A DNA stretch of 10,702 nt from Larix sibirica (Eukaryota > Streptophyta > Pinopsida > Pinales > Pinaceae). The stretch is taken from assembly GCA_004151065.3 (NCBI GenBank), contig NWUY0304499292.1, positions 1 to 10,702 on the forward strand, written 5' to 3'. Under the pieces are notes generated by a model. It saw nothing but the letters and a program-made list of their open reading frames with translations. It searched no databases and had not been told where the DNA came from. A program made the translations under genes and the position numbers. Numbering within the stretch: the first letter of the stretch is position 1; each line of letters starts with the position of its first letter. Shown here one piece after another: positions 1-8,400 of the stretch.

Positions 1-2380
1 TTGTGTGAAGTGGTTTCTCTAGGTGTTCGGTCTTTTGGGAGTACCCTGTGTACCCGAACAATGAATGCTTGATAATTGAATCAAAAAGGGGGGGGCCTAG
101 ATACTTGGAAGGAAGGGTTGAAACAAAAAACCCAAGGATGCGAGCTACATTGCGTTGAGTGATGGCATCGGTATTGAAGAAGAATATTTGAGATTTATCC
201 AGATTAATGGTGGTGTCTGAGGATTCTGAGAAAGAAAGTAGAACTCTTTTGAAGGCGCGTGCCTCCTGGACCAAAGGTTTCCCAAAGAGAAGGTTATCGT
301 CTACAAACTACTAGTAAGCTAAGGGGGAATTACCATGAAGGGAGAGGCCTCTAAGAGTACCTGATGCTACCTTTGCTTTTAGCATTATGCCCAAGCCTTC
401 ATCCATGAGGATGAAGAGGAAAGGAAAAAGAAGATCCCCTTGACGGGTACCCCTAGAGGGGGTGAAGGTTGTAGAAGGAGATCCATTTACCAAGATAGAG
501 AAAAAAGTAGAAGAAGTGAGGGAAAGGATCCATTGAGTCCACTCTTGATTGAAACCAAACGCCAGGAGAATTTTCTCAATGAATTCCCAACTGAGCTTAT
601 CAAAGGCCTTTGAAAGGTCAAGCTTGATGAGCATCCCAGGGGATTTGGTAATTTTCAAAGAGTGGGTGACTTCATGAGCTAGATTGATCCCATCCAGGAT
701 CTGGCGACCTTCAACGTAACCGGTTTGCTCGGGAGAGATAAGCAGGGGAGGAAGAGATTTTATCTGGTTAACGACAACATTAGTAGTAATTTTATAGATA
801 ATATGGCAAAGAAAAATAGGCAGGAACTTACCAGGTTGAACAACTCAAGTCTCCTTAGGAACGAGAGTGAGGAAAGTGGCATTGAGTGCTAGCATGACCC
901 ATTGTTTGTGTTGGGATTCCTCCACTAGATCCATAATTTCTTGCTTTAGCAGATCCCAACAGTGATGAAAGAAGTTGATAATGAAACCATATGGACCCAA
1001 TGCCTTTCCCTCCGTCATTTGATTTACTGTTGTTTCAACCTCCTGCATCATGATGTCCTTCATTAGAGAGGCATCATGCTCTGTTGTGAGATTTTTGGGG
1101 ACGTGCTCAGTTACGCGTTTTATGGATTGAGCCTGGGAGGGTGTCGTTTCAGTGAGAAGATATTGAAAGAAGTGGATCAACTCTTGTTCAATTTCTCCAT
1201 TCTCTTCCAAGACGAATCCTTCCTCTGTTTTGAGAGTAGAAATGCGATTGTGCATTATATGTTGCACTATGGAGCGATGGAAGAAAGATGTGTTTCTTTC
1301 ACCTTCCTTCAACCACGCTACCTTGGATTTCTGCCTACATAGAATATCCTCCTACACATGGCACTTATAAATCTACGCTAATATTTATTTTTCTTTGATA
1401 TTCCTTTCCTGTGTCTGTCCCTGATCCATCATTGTTTGCTCATCTGCTCCAGCTCTTTCTCCAAAGCACATTTTTCTTTAAAGATGTTTCCAAAGGTATT
1501 TTTATTCCAATGCCTAAGCTTGACCCCAACTAATTTGTGTTTATGTTGGATTATGGTCATTTTAGATCGAACCTCCACCTACATGCCCATCCACCAATTA
1601 CGAACATTATCTTGAAAAGAGGGATGGGAGATCCAAAACTTTTCGAAGCAGAAAGGATGATAAATCTTGGTTCCTATGCTTTGCGAAGATAGAGATATGG
1701 GCCAATGATGGAAACCTGCAGTTGGGAGTAAATAGGCAGTGAGGAGACCCCCAGTCTCGATAACATTTTCTGTGATTAGGAAATGATCTAGGCACTTGCA
1801 TATTTGGTGTTCTCCTCCTCTCTTATTGTTCCAAGTGAAGAAGCCCGCGAACTAGGTCCACCAACTACAATTTTCTATGAGAGATTTGAAACTTTGATCC
1901 TCATTGGATAAGGTCCTTCTTCCTCCCTTCTTCTCTTCCAGGGAGGTTATCATATTGAAATCCCCCCCTGTAATGAGAAGAGAGTCAGGGTGTTGCAACG
2001 TAAACCATTCCAAATAATAAATGAGCTGGATCTTGAGGGTTGAGGATTAAGGCCCATACACATTTAAAAGGTAGCCCTGAATTCATGTTGCAAGGATATG
2101 AAAAGAGGCAAAGATAGAGTGCGTAGTGGAGGAGAAATTTCCCAGAAAGACTAATGAGGGATTCTAGGCTATGGTTATTCCTCTTGCAGCTCCATTGGAA
2201 TCTATCACAACACTGAATTCCTTTCCAGATTTTTTCCATTAGGGATTGAAGAGTAGTATTAGAACACCTTGTTTCTTGCATAAACATTACAGTCAGCATA
2301 TCTTGTAGAATTTTTCACTTTATCATTCTATGTTTAGAAGGCCCATTAAGGCCTCTCACATTCCAAGAGATTAACTCCAT
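1..2380 (-). pseudogene. LINE A ORF2 relic (APE endonuclease and reverse transcriptase), partial
   Basis: ORF2 supplies the nicking endonuclease and the reverse transcriptase used in target-primed integration. The start is ATG 2380-2378, opening MELISWNVRGLNGPSKHR, a textbook L1 endonuclease N-terminus, broken by TGA at 2317-2315. FMQETRC follows near 2280, GDFNMITSLEEKKGG at about 1965-1920, TWNN and LDHFLITENVIETGG. The usual S-D-H before the last strand reads F-H-H (HHWPI, about 1710-1696). The linker gives KVAWLKEGERNTSFFHRS, then KALGPYGF in place of KAPGPDGF. Reverse transcriptase blocks are YVEGRQILDGINLAHE, IKLDLSKAFDKLSWEF, FFSILVNGSPS, RGTRQGD and FVDD (307-296), with two adjacent TAG codons just before FVDD, then YLGPPLF near position 80. 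At least four frameshifts and about eight stops are visible. The thumb and C-terminal zinc-finger regions are off the left edge. Confidence 0.92.
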
Positions 2381-2409
2381 AGAGAACCAGGAGAGAGAGC
2401 AGGGAAGAA

Positions 2410-3466
2410 TTATGTTACCTGGGCATACTGCCCAGACTCAACTAACCTAGTTCTAAGTATGTTGATTCTTTGAAGATCTATATTACAACCTCGCTTCTTA
2501 TTGTCTCACTCGGCTTTTGGCTTTTCCTTCTAGGGTAGGTTTTGAACGCTCAATTTATTTTGAGATTTCACTTTAGCCAAGGCTTCCTTAAGGAGTTGGA
2601 TCTACCTTGGAGGGATGGAGCTGTAATCTTTTCTGGTGCATGCATCTTCCATCCCTAGAATATCCATATCTCCAAGTTCCAACTCGCCCATTCCAGAGGT
2701 TGTATCCATTATGAGTCTTCATGTGTGAGGCTCACTACATTCGGGAGAGCTTTAGCTATGTGCATGTATACACAAATTCTTGCATAGGAGGTGTACTTGT
2801 TGTGTTTTGTCTATTCTGCAGATCAGACATAACTTCCTAGCATGTTGAATATGTCTTTCAGTGTTTCCTCATCCCAATATTCCTGTGGGAGGGGATACAT
2901 TCGAATCCAGACCAGGGCCCAAGTGAAGGCTTCTTTGTCCGGACAAAAGCGCTCGATCCAATTACAAAGATACAGACCAGCTAAGTTAAAGAAGTAAGGA
3001 CCGCCGTCTTCAACCCTAGCTTTGTCATCGAGTCTGTGGAAGATTATTGTGAAGAATCCCTTGGACCCCAGCTGTAAATTGAAGTAAGCCTTAGGTTTCC
3101 ATTTCGTAGGAATCCAACCTCTAAGGGCTTGTTCCATGGGCCAAATGCCTATGAACTTGCCAATGAGCGCATGGTCTTTCATGCACTGAGCTCATGCGTT
3201 TATGTGTTCTACATGAAGGACAATGCATGGTCGTTCTGCAGTCCTGGCGATACAGGTGCTGGTACCCTGAGAACCACTACTAATCGAGGGCACCTTTGGA
3301 TATTTCTGAGCATCGCTAAGCACATCGTTTCCATTGATAGGGATCTCCGCGGATCCGATCTGCAACTGGTGACAGAGATATTGTCATGGGTGTTCTCTGA
3401 AGCCGTGTGATCCATGTCATATGTCTGAGGGGATGGGTTGTCGACCCCTCCCTAGCAGGAGGCCAT
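2410..3466 (-). pseudogene. LINE A ORF1 relic (DUF4283 RNA-binding protein)
   Basis: ORF1 of plant LINEs encodes an RNA-binding protein that coats the element RNA. The likely start is ATG at 3466-3464 (MASC, then a TAG at codon 5). The clearest domain is DUF4283 at about 3182-2826: ALIGKFIGIWP, a central F-F-T-I-I-F strand, GGPYFFNLAGLYLCNW, then LVWIRMYPLPQEYWDEETL and a final LG. In the same frame, after a TGA at 2825-2823 and a TAG, comes YARICVYMHIAKALPNVVSL, the usual block after DUF4283. The CCHC zinc knuckle expected next is missing. A frameshift near 2690 opens a C-terminal part (GMGELELGDMDILG, later LVESGQYAQVT) ending at TAA 2412-2410. Another frameshift lies between about 3340 and 3200. 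Intact length would be about 350 residues. Domain identity is firm; start and C-terminus are inference. Confidence 0.85.
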
Positions 3467-3575
3467 GATCTTAGCCAACCCCAGAGGATAAGATAAAAAC
3501 CTTAGACTGAGGCTAGGCACCAGTAGTGGCGAGGTAGTGAAGGCGAGCCAGGGTAAACCCTAGCTGTGGACAAGC
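3467..3575 (-). other. LINE A 5' leader
   Basis: This stretch lies between the point where the LINE B zf-RVT reading loses family resemblance and the first ATG of LINE A ORF1. On the minus strand it contains CTAGGGTTTACCC, like the pyrimidine/GGGTTT leaders common at plant LINE starts, and LINE B has a similar CTAGGGTTTTTAGAG in its own leader. LINE 5' leaders usually contain an internal promoter, but no specific element is recognisable here. The reading frame of LINE B runs through it to a stop at 3504-3502, a read-through across the junction rather than real protein. Confidence 0.5.
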
Positions 3576-5044
3576 AGATCAGAAGAATTTCGCATCTCTC
3601 ATTCGTTTCAACATTTTTGCACCACATAAAACACTTAACCTTCAGGGGAAGTTTCCATTTCAACAGAGTAACAAACCACCATTTTGCCTCACCATAATGA
3701 GCTTCAGCAATTGATTGATATGTTTTTTTTGCTGTAACCTGTCCAGAGGTGTTGTTTTTTCTCCAAACCAATCTATCCTTCTTAGAAGTAAGCCAAATAC
3801 CATAAGAGTTTAATTTATGAATGTATTGATTCCATTCTATAGCCCAAATGCTACCCAGACCAAGATTTGTAGCCGTTAACCAATATGACTGATTGAAGGG
3901 TAGCCAATTTGGTCTTTTGATTTTGTCAAGTGTATTAAAACCCAACTCAGCTAGGTAATCACGAATGAAATTTGATAGCAAATAGTTAGTCTCATTACCT
4001 ATGAAAGGATCGATGCCCACAAGGATATTTTCCCCATTACCAACCTGCCAAGCCAAATGAGTGCTAATCCAAGGAAATATTTTCATGAAACCTCGCCAAA
4101 AAAAAGATGCATTACTGTAGCATTTTGTATGTCTCTTGATCCAACAAACAATATCACTCTTTATATACTTCTCATGTAGAACTTATGTCCACAAACTCGT
4201 CCCAAATAACCTCTGCCGCATACTTTTCATGCATAGATATTAATTAAACCAGAAGATATTCTTGATGTTCCATCCTCCTAATTTCTTGAGCAAAGAAATG
4301 CATTCCCAGTTAATCAAATGGTAACGACCTCCCTCTGAGTTCCCTAACTTGAGAAATCTGAACATTAGGCCTCTAATCCTCTTTAAAATAGAACGAGGGA
4401 TTTGTGCCAATAGAGACCAATAAACATGCATACCACATAGTACATATTTTAATAGTATAAGGTGCCCACCCAAAGATAGGAATTTGTGACACCAAGTATT
4501 AATATTTTTCTCAAATCTGCAAATTAACCAAATCCAATTGCTGATGCCATAACCATTTGGCTTGATGAAAAAACCCAGGTACTTAAAGCTGTCATTTAGA
4601 TTAGACATTTTATAAGGCAGGAAAATTAAAACATGATTAAGAATATCATCATCCACATTATTGCATAAGAAAGCATATTTGTTAGAACTGACTTCCACAC
4701 CCGATGCCTTACGAAAATCTTGATAATATTAGCAAAAATTCTCCATTCCTCAACAGTACCTTTTCCAAACAAGACCACATCATCAACGAAAAGTAAATGA
4801 GTAATAAAGACTCTTGAAGATATTTTGATACCTTTGAGGTCACCAGCTATTCTAGCAGCACATATCATGCGACTAAGACCTTCAATAACCAGTAGAAATA
4901 GTAGGGGTGAGAGAGGACACCCCTGCCTCAAACCCTTAAAGCTTCTGAAGAATGACGTTGGAGAGCCATTAATTAGCACTGAAAAGTTTTCCGACATCAC
5001 ACAAGCCATGATCTAATTAGTGACATTAAGTGGAATACCAATGG
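3576..5044 (-). pseudogene. LINE B ORF2 relic (C-terminal reverse transcriptase to zf-RVT)
   Basis: The reading enters mid reverse transcriptase at GIPLNVTN, a stop (TAG, apparently replacing a Trp codon), IMACVMSENFSVLINGSPT, then GLRQGCPLSPLLFLLVIEGL and THLLFVDDVVLFGKGT, with catalytic FVDD at 4790-4779 intact. A one-base frameshift near 4720 moves to the next frame, which stays open down to 3502 apart from TAA codons near 4240 and 4183. That frame carries KASGVEVSSNKYAF, FKYLGFFIKPNGYGI, SLGGHLILLKYVL, MHVYWSLLAQIP, GGWNIKNIFW, SNASFFWRGFMKIFPWI, LAWQVGNGENILVGIDPFIG and the zf-RVT-like block KDRLVWRKNNTSGQVTAKKT ... WWFVTLLKWKLPLKVKCFMW. Family resemblance ends near 3600-3576. The endonuclease and reverse transcriptase N-half are missing, so no activity is expected. 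Confidence 0.9.
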
Positions 5045-5913
5045 TACCGTGCTTTGACGTGACTGGTATTTCAACAGAAGAAACATCTGAAAGGAATGTT
5101 CCTATAATCTTACTTTTGTCGAATTTTTTTTTCACCCCAATTGATATCCACCTCAACTGGGAGACCCTTTCTTATATCGAACTCAACCATTATTGATGCA
5201 ATGCATTTGTCTATACCATAAACCATACTATTTTCCACTCGAATAAATCTCCCCATAAAGTTTCCCAAATATTCAAAAACATTCGGCATCCACAACTCAA
5301 AGGGGAAACCAGGCATGAGTACCCACAAATGCCTTTTTATCATCCTCTCCGAAGCAGGGTTGAAATTTGGATGCCACCGCTTCAACACTAGATATCCATC
5401 CTTGATAAACCCAGTATAGTCCAAATTTGAGGGAATGGACTCCTTGCTAGGGAAAATTAAGATTACCCATCCTTTTTATAAGAGGTTGGTTCAAGGAGGA
5501 AATCCAAACTCTAGCATCCAAGTATTATTCACCCATTCTATAAGCTCCATTCTGGAGACCTTGGTCCCTTCAAACTTACCAACAACCGCCCCTTTTGTGA
5601 GAATGCTTACTATGTCTAGGTTAACATCTTAACCTAGAACAAAATTCCCCACCTCGGATTTAGCTTTAAAGGCTTTTAGATGTCGGCGAGCACGAGAAGC
5701 CTCCCCAGTCAATTTTTTCGAACTATGTTCAGCATACAAACCAACCAAAGACCTTGGAGCCAATATACTCGAGTCTTTTGGAATAAAACCATTCTGATAA
5801 CTCTTAAGAGAAGGATCATTGTACTTTGGAGTCCCCTCCTCCATGGACGGGGATCCAAAAGACACAAAAGTATCCAAAAGGAAAAAAAGTACTAACAATA
5901 CACCAAAAAACAT
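5045..5913 (-). pseudogene. LINE B ORF1 relic (DUF4283-like domain plus damaged CCHC knuckle)
   Basis: One minus-strand frame runs from ATG 5913 (or the more typical ATG 5844, MEEGTPKYND) to the zinc knuckle with only in-frame stops as damage: TAG at 5631-5629, TGA and TAA near 5490-5478, TAA at 5112-5110 and TGA inside the knuckle at 5073-5071. Recognisable blocks are LVLKRWHPNFNPASERM, LWVLMPGFPFELWMPNVFE, YLGNFMGRFIRVEN and SIMVEFDIRKGLPVEVDINW, the C-terminal half of the DUF4283 region. Next comes NIPFRCFFC, a stop, NTSHVKAR (5097-5050), a Cx2Cx4H knuckle that has lost its last cysteine. The protein would be about 245-290 residues to this point. The reading stops matching ORF1 near 5050, where the internal deletion joins it to ORF2. 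Start choice is uncertain; family is confident. Confidence 0.82.
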
Positions 5914-6276
5914 GTCACAAAAGCAGGCACTAGGGTACAGCTTAAGGATTGAGCGTGATCGCCACTAATTGACAAAAATAACAACTGGCAGATGGGACAA
6001 TAGACTCCAGTTGTGTGTGGAGTCCACCTGACAACTAGGAACATAAATTAGATGACGAACACAAGTAAAACCCGGTTCAAATTGCAGCCAACAAAATGAA
6101 AAACTTCCCACTTTTTTTAGTCTTGGTTGGTACTAGACCAACCTTTCGATTGGCGAAACTCCAAGATGATGCAATCGTTCCCATGTTAGGTTGCAAAACG
6201 CCTTCCAACTCTAAAAACCCTAGCCATCAAAGAAGAAGACCCTAGTGAAACCATTTTTGGAGCCCCTTCTCTAACA
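5914..6276 (-). other. LINE B 5' leader
   Basis: This is non-coding sequence upstream of the LINE B ORF1. Its composition is clearly less AT-rich than the DNA to its right, and the minus strand carries GGCTAGGGTTTTTAGAG near 6225, resembling plant LINE leaders. A short upstream ATG (MARVFRVGRRFAT, then a stop) lies within it at about 6227. The change to AT-rich sequence near 6276 is the only boundary evidence. Confidence 0.5.
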
Positions 6277-6402
6277 AAATATACTTATGAGAATATCAAT
6301 TGAGATTGTGTTGGTTATGATATAGATATAGGATTTTTTTAGAAATAAATATGCAATATCATTCATTTTTATGTAATACAATGAAAAGAAAGAAAAGAAA
6401 TA

Positions 6403-6499
6403 AGACTTTAAATAATTTTGAATTTCTTCAAAATTTTTGAATAAAAAACAATTTTATAATTTTGAGTTTCTTCAAAAATGAGACTTTAAATAATTTTTT
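6403..6499. repeat. Local imperfect duplications in AT-rich DNA
   Basis: The string AGACTTTAAATAATTTT occurs at 6403-6419 and again at 6481-6497. ATAATTTTGAATTTCTTCAA (6412-6431) recurs with one mismatch at 6457-6476. The two pairs have different offsets (78 and 45 bases), so this is overlapping small duplications rather than a clean tandem repeat. Confidence 0.7.
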
Positions 6500-6680
6500 C
6501 AAAGCATTAATATCTCACATCTAGTAAATCCCAAGTATAAAATCATTAAAGAAACAAACTTCTAAAGCACATTTTCAACCGCAAATAATAAAATCAATTT
6601 TAAAAATATAAATAAAGGTTGATTGTTTTTATCCCTTTCCAACTCTCCTTTGATTTTTTTTTCCAATGAAAAAATATTAT

Positions 6681-6740
6681 ATTCATTAATAGAATATACA
6701 TATATTGTATTCATTAGTAGAATATACATATATTGTATTC
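6681..6740. repeat. 28-bp tandem duplication
   Basis: Two head-to-tail copies of a 28-base unit that starts ATTCATTARTAGAATATACA and ends TATATTGT lie at 6681-6708 and 6709-6736. They differ at one base (AATAG versus AGTAG). ATTC then begins a third copy. The near-identity suggests a fairly recent slippage or duplication event. No function is implied. Confidence 0.93.
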
Positions 6741-7335
6741 TAGCCTCCTAGACTTCCTTTCCAATCTAAGACTTTTCTCGTTTGAATTTAAAGAACATAA
6801 TAAATCTCATTTATATATTGAATATGATGTGCAACTAATCGCAAAACTAAACTTTACATATACAATATTCTGTATAATTAATTTTAATATTTCATTTTTG
6901 TTTTGTTTTATTATTAATTTTTAAATTATTAAATATTAATATTAATGCTACATTATTACAGTATACATCTCATTTATCAAATTTGTAAAATGCATGTCTC
7001 AACACGATAACAACCTCCTTAAAATCAGGAGTGTGTATCAAAAGGTTTTTCATATATCTTTTTCGTAATTAACATGGATGGTTACATATGGGACAAAACA
7101 ACTTAATAAGATGAGAATAAATACTTTATCAAAATAATTATTATCTCATTCATGTCAAAAGGTATCATATTACAAAACTTTAACATGAGAAATTTACTTA
7201 CATTTCATGATTCATCCCTCTTAAGCATTGTTCCACAAAAACACAATATTGTTTACATCGGATCCTACTAGGCTCCATTAATGTTTGAACTTCACATATT
7301 GGTTGAATGATGTATGAGATAGACCCTCCGAGTCC

Positions 7336-7362
7336 CATTTGATCAAATGTCACTGTAGTGAC
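7336..7362. repeat. Two abutting perfect palindromes
   Basis: CATTTGATCAAATG (7336-7349) is a perfect 14-base palindrome. It shares its last G with GTCACTGTAGTGAC (7349-7362), a 6-base inverted repeat with a GT spacer. Together they form 27 bases of dyad symmetry in otherwise unstructured AT-rich DNA. No protein site is recognised, and chance is possible. Confidence 0.8.
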
Positions 7363-7723
7363 TTTAATGTCTTAGAGTAACACAAACACCATTATAATTG
7401 CTATATTTAAAGATGCAACCATCCAACTTCTAATTTAAAATTAGTCCCCATGGAACGAGATGATGGATCGAGAAAAAAACAATGGAAATGATTCAAATTC
7501 AACATCAAATTAGGAAAAATACTTATATATAATCTTTTTGATAAAACATTATAAAACTCAATTTTACATTGATTAAAAATATATATTAATAATTATGAAT
7601 AAAATTATTTATTTCGATTTTACATTATTACTATAATTTTATTCACTTTAACTTTAATATTGTAATTGTCAAATTTTATCTTATCTAACATTGCACATAG
7701 ATCATTATCATAAAGATTTCTAA

Positions 7724-7754
<31 letters not shown>
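7724..7754. repeat. Compound microsatellite (TC)n(CA)n
   Basis: About eight TC dinucleotides (7724-7740) run directly into seven CA dinucleotides (7741-7754) with no interruption. Compound dinucleotide repeats like this are common in plant nuclear DNA and often vary in length between individuals. Confidence 0.97.
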
Positions 7755-7755
<1 letters not shown>

Positions 7756-8119
7756 TTCAAGTTAACAAAAAAAAGACCATAAGGGTTTGAAATTCACTAT
7801 TTTTTTTGTTATTTTTGTTTAAATATATAGTTGTCTTTAATTGCTAGCAAGTGAAAAAAGAATGTGCATACCTAATGCTATTTCCAGTTCATCTTTGTTC
7901 CTCTTATCTTGGTGCATGAGCCATAAGTGTGCTTTTGCATGATTTACAACACCATTTACAGCCTCAATTCACAATTTTCTCCTTCAAAACATGTCCATAG
8001 CGGGGACTTTGGGTACATGAACTTTGTTTTTCGGTTTCTTTACAGGTTGCCTCAACATTAGATGATACTATGATGAGAGCAAAAGAAAAGAGGAAAAAAG
8101 GCTCTTGCCGGAAGAAAAG

Positions 8120-8400
8120 ACAACCCACTATCCTAACATAATACACTATCCAACATTGCAAATACAACCCACTGTGATAAAAACTTAGCCCATAAAATAT
8201 TATCCCACAATTGATGAAAATACATCCCTTTGATGATAATCAAAGCTCTCTAATGAAAGGGTATCCCACAGATAGAAAAGACAACCCACTATAATGAAAA
8301 CAACAGATCCTAGATAAAATGCATAGCACACTGAAACAAAACAACCTACTACGATGAGATGAGCACAAGAGAAACCAAACCATAAATATGATGACATAAT
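8120..8400. repeat. Degenerate tandem array, period about 60 bp
   Basis: The phrase ACAACCYACT followed by a purine-rich GATGAAAA-like block recurs at 8164, 8281 and 8341, with a divergent copy at 8222 (ACATCCCTTTGATGATAAT), a short unit at 8120 and the start of another at 8401 (ACAACACG). Spacings of 44, 58, 59, 60 and 60 bases define a period near 60. A second phrase, TATCCCACA then an A-rich segment, sits at the same place in the 8164 and 8222 units (about 8201 and 8262) and more weakly as CATAGCACA in the next. Divergence between units is high, so the array is old. The minus-strand open stretches at 8200-8422 with repeated V-V-G-C-F/L patterns are this array translated. Confidence 0.75.

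Larger units (their letters stand above)
1..3575 (-). mobile_element. LINE A: decayed L1-clade non-LTR retrotransposon, 3' part beyond the left edge
   Basis: Reading the minus strand from about 3575 leftwards gives the order expected of a plant L1-type LINE: a short leader, ORF1 with a DUF4283 RNA-binding domain, then ORF2 with an APE-type endonuclease and a reverse transcriptase. The leader carries CTAGGGTTTACCC and runs about 110 bases to the ORF1 ATG. ORF1 and ORF2 are about 30 bases apart. Both frames are broken by many stops and several frameshifts, so the copy cannot be autonomous. The 3' end (rest of ORF2, tail, target-site duplication) lies left of position 1. The outer 5' boundary is placed where LINE B coding similarity stops, to within roughly 20 bases. 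Class is confident; exact family is not assigned. Confidence 0.88.
3576..6276 (-). mobile_element. LINE B: decayed, internally deleted L1-clade LINE, 3' end missing
   Basis: This is a second plant LINE, in the same orientation but of a different subfamily from LINE A: its reverse transcriptase reads GLRQGCPLSPLLFLLVIEGL where LINE A reads RGTRQGDLLFPFLF. The minus strand shows a leader (about 6276-5914), ORF1 with a DUF4283-like domain and a damaged zinc knuckle, an abrupt jump near 5045 into the middle of the reverse transcriptase, then a long C-terminal region reaching zf-RVT at about 3600. The endonuclease, linker and first half of the reverse transcriptase are absent, a loss of roughly 2 kb judged by the usual plan. 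The right boundary is placed where moderate-GC leader sequence gives way to AT-rich DNA; no target-site duplication could be identified. The left boundary abuts LINE A. Confidence 0.85.
6277..8119. other. AT-rich non-coding stretch, no recognisable gene
   Basis: The sequence is strongly AT-rich with frequent stops in all frames, long A and T runs and short simple repeats. The few open stretches (for example 6733-6924 plus and 7964-8167 minus) are low-complexity and resemble no family I know. Local structures inside it are listed separately. It is most simply intergenic or, if the photolyase gene continues to the left, intron. Old transposon remnants may be present but cannot be identified by eye. 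Confidence 0.6.

Noticed and set aside
1076-1342. Plus-strand open stretch of 88 codons
   Set aside because: It is the antisense shadow of the LINE A linker and reverse transcriptase start, which has clear family motifs on the minus strand.
3129-3410. Plus-strand open stretch of 93 codons
   Set aside because: It is the antisense of LINE A ORF1, with no recognisable domain of its own.
5435-5895. Plus-strand open stretches opposite LINE B ORF1
   Set aside because: They are shadows of the ORF1 frame, which stays continuous on the minus strand apart from stops.
1-6276. LTR retrotransposon or plant pararetrovirus origin for the reverse transcriptases
   Set aside because: There is no protease, integrase or LTR. 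The reverse transcriptases are preceded by an APE-type endonuclease (LINE A) and followed by zf-RVT (LINE B), and ORF1 is DUF4283-type, all features of L1-clade LINEs.
6733-6924. Plus-strand open stretch of 63 codons
   Set aside because: It is low-complexity AT-rich sequence dominated by Phe, Ile, Asn and Leu, starts inside a tandem repeat and resembles no family.
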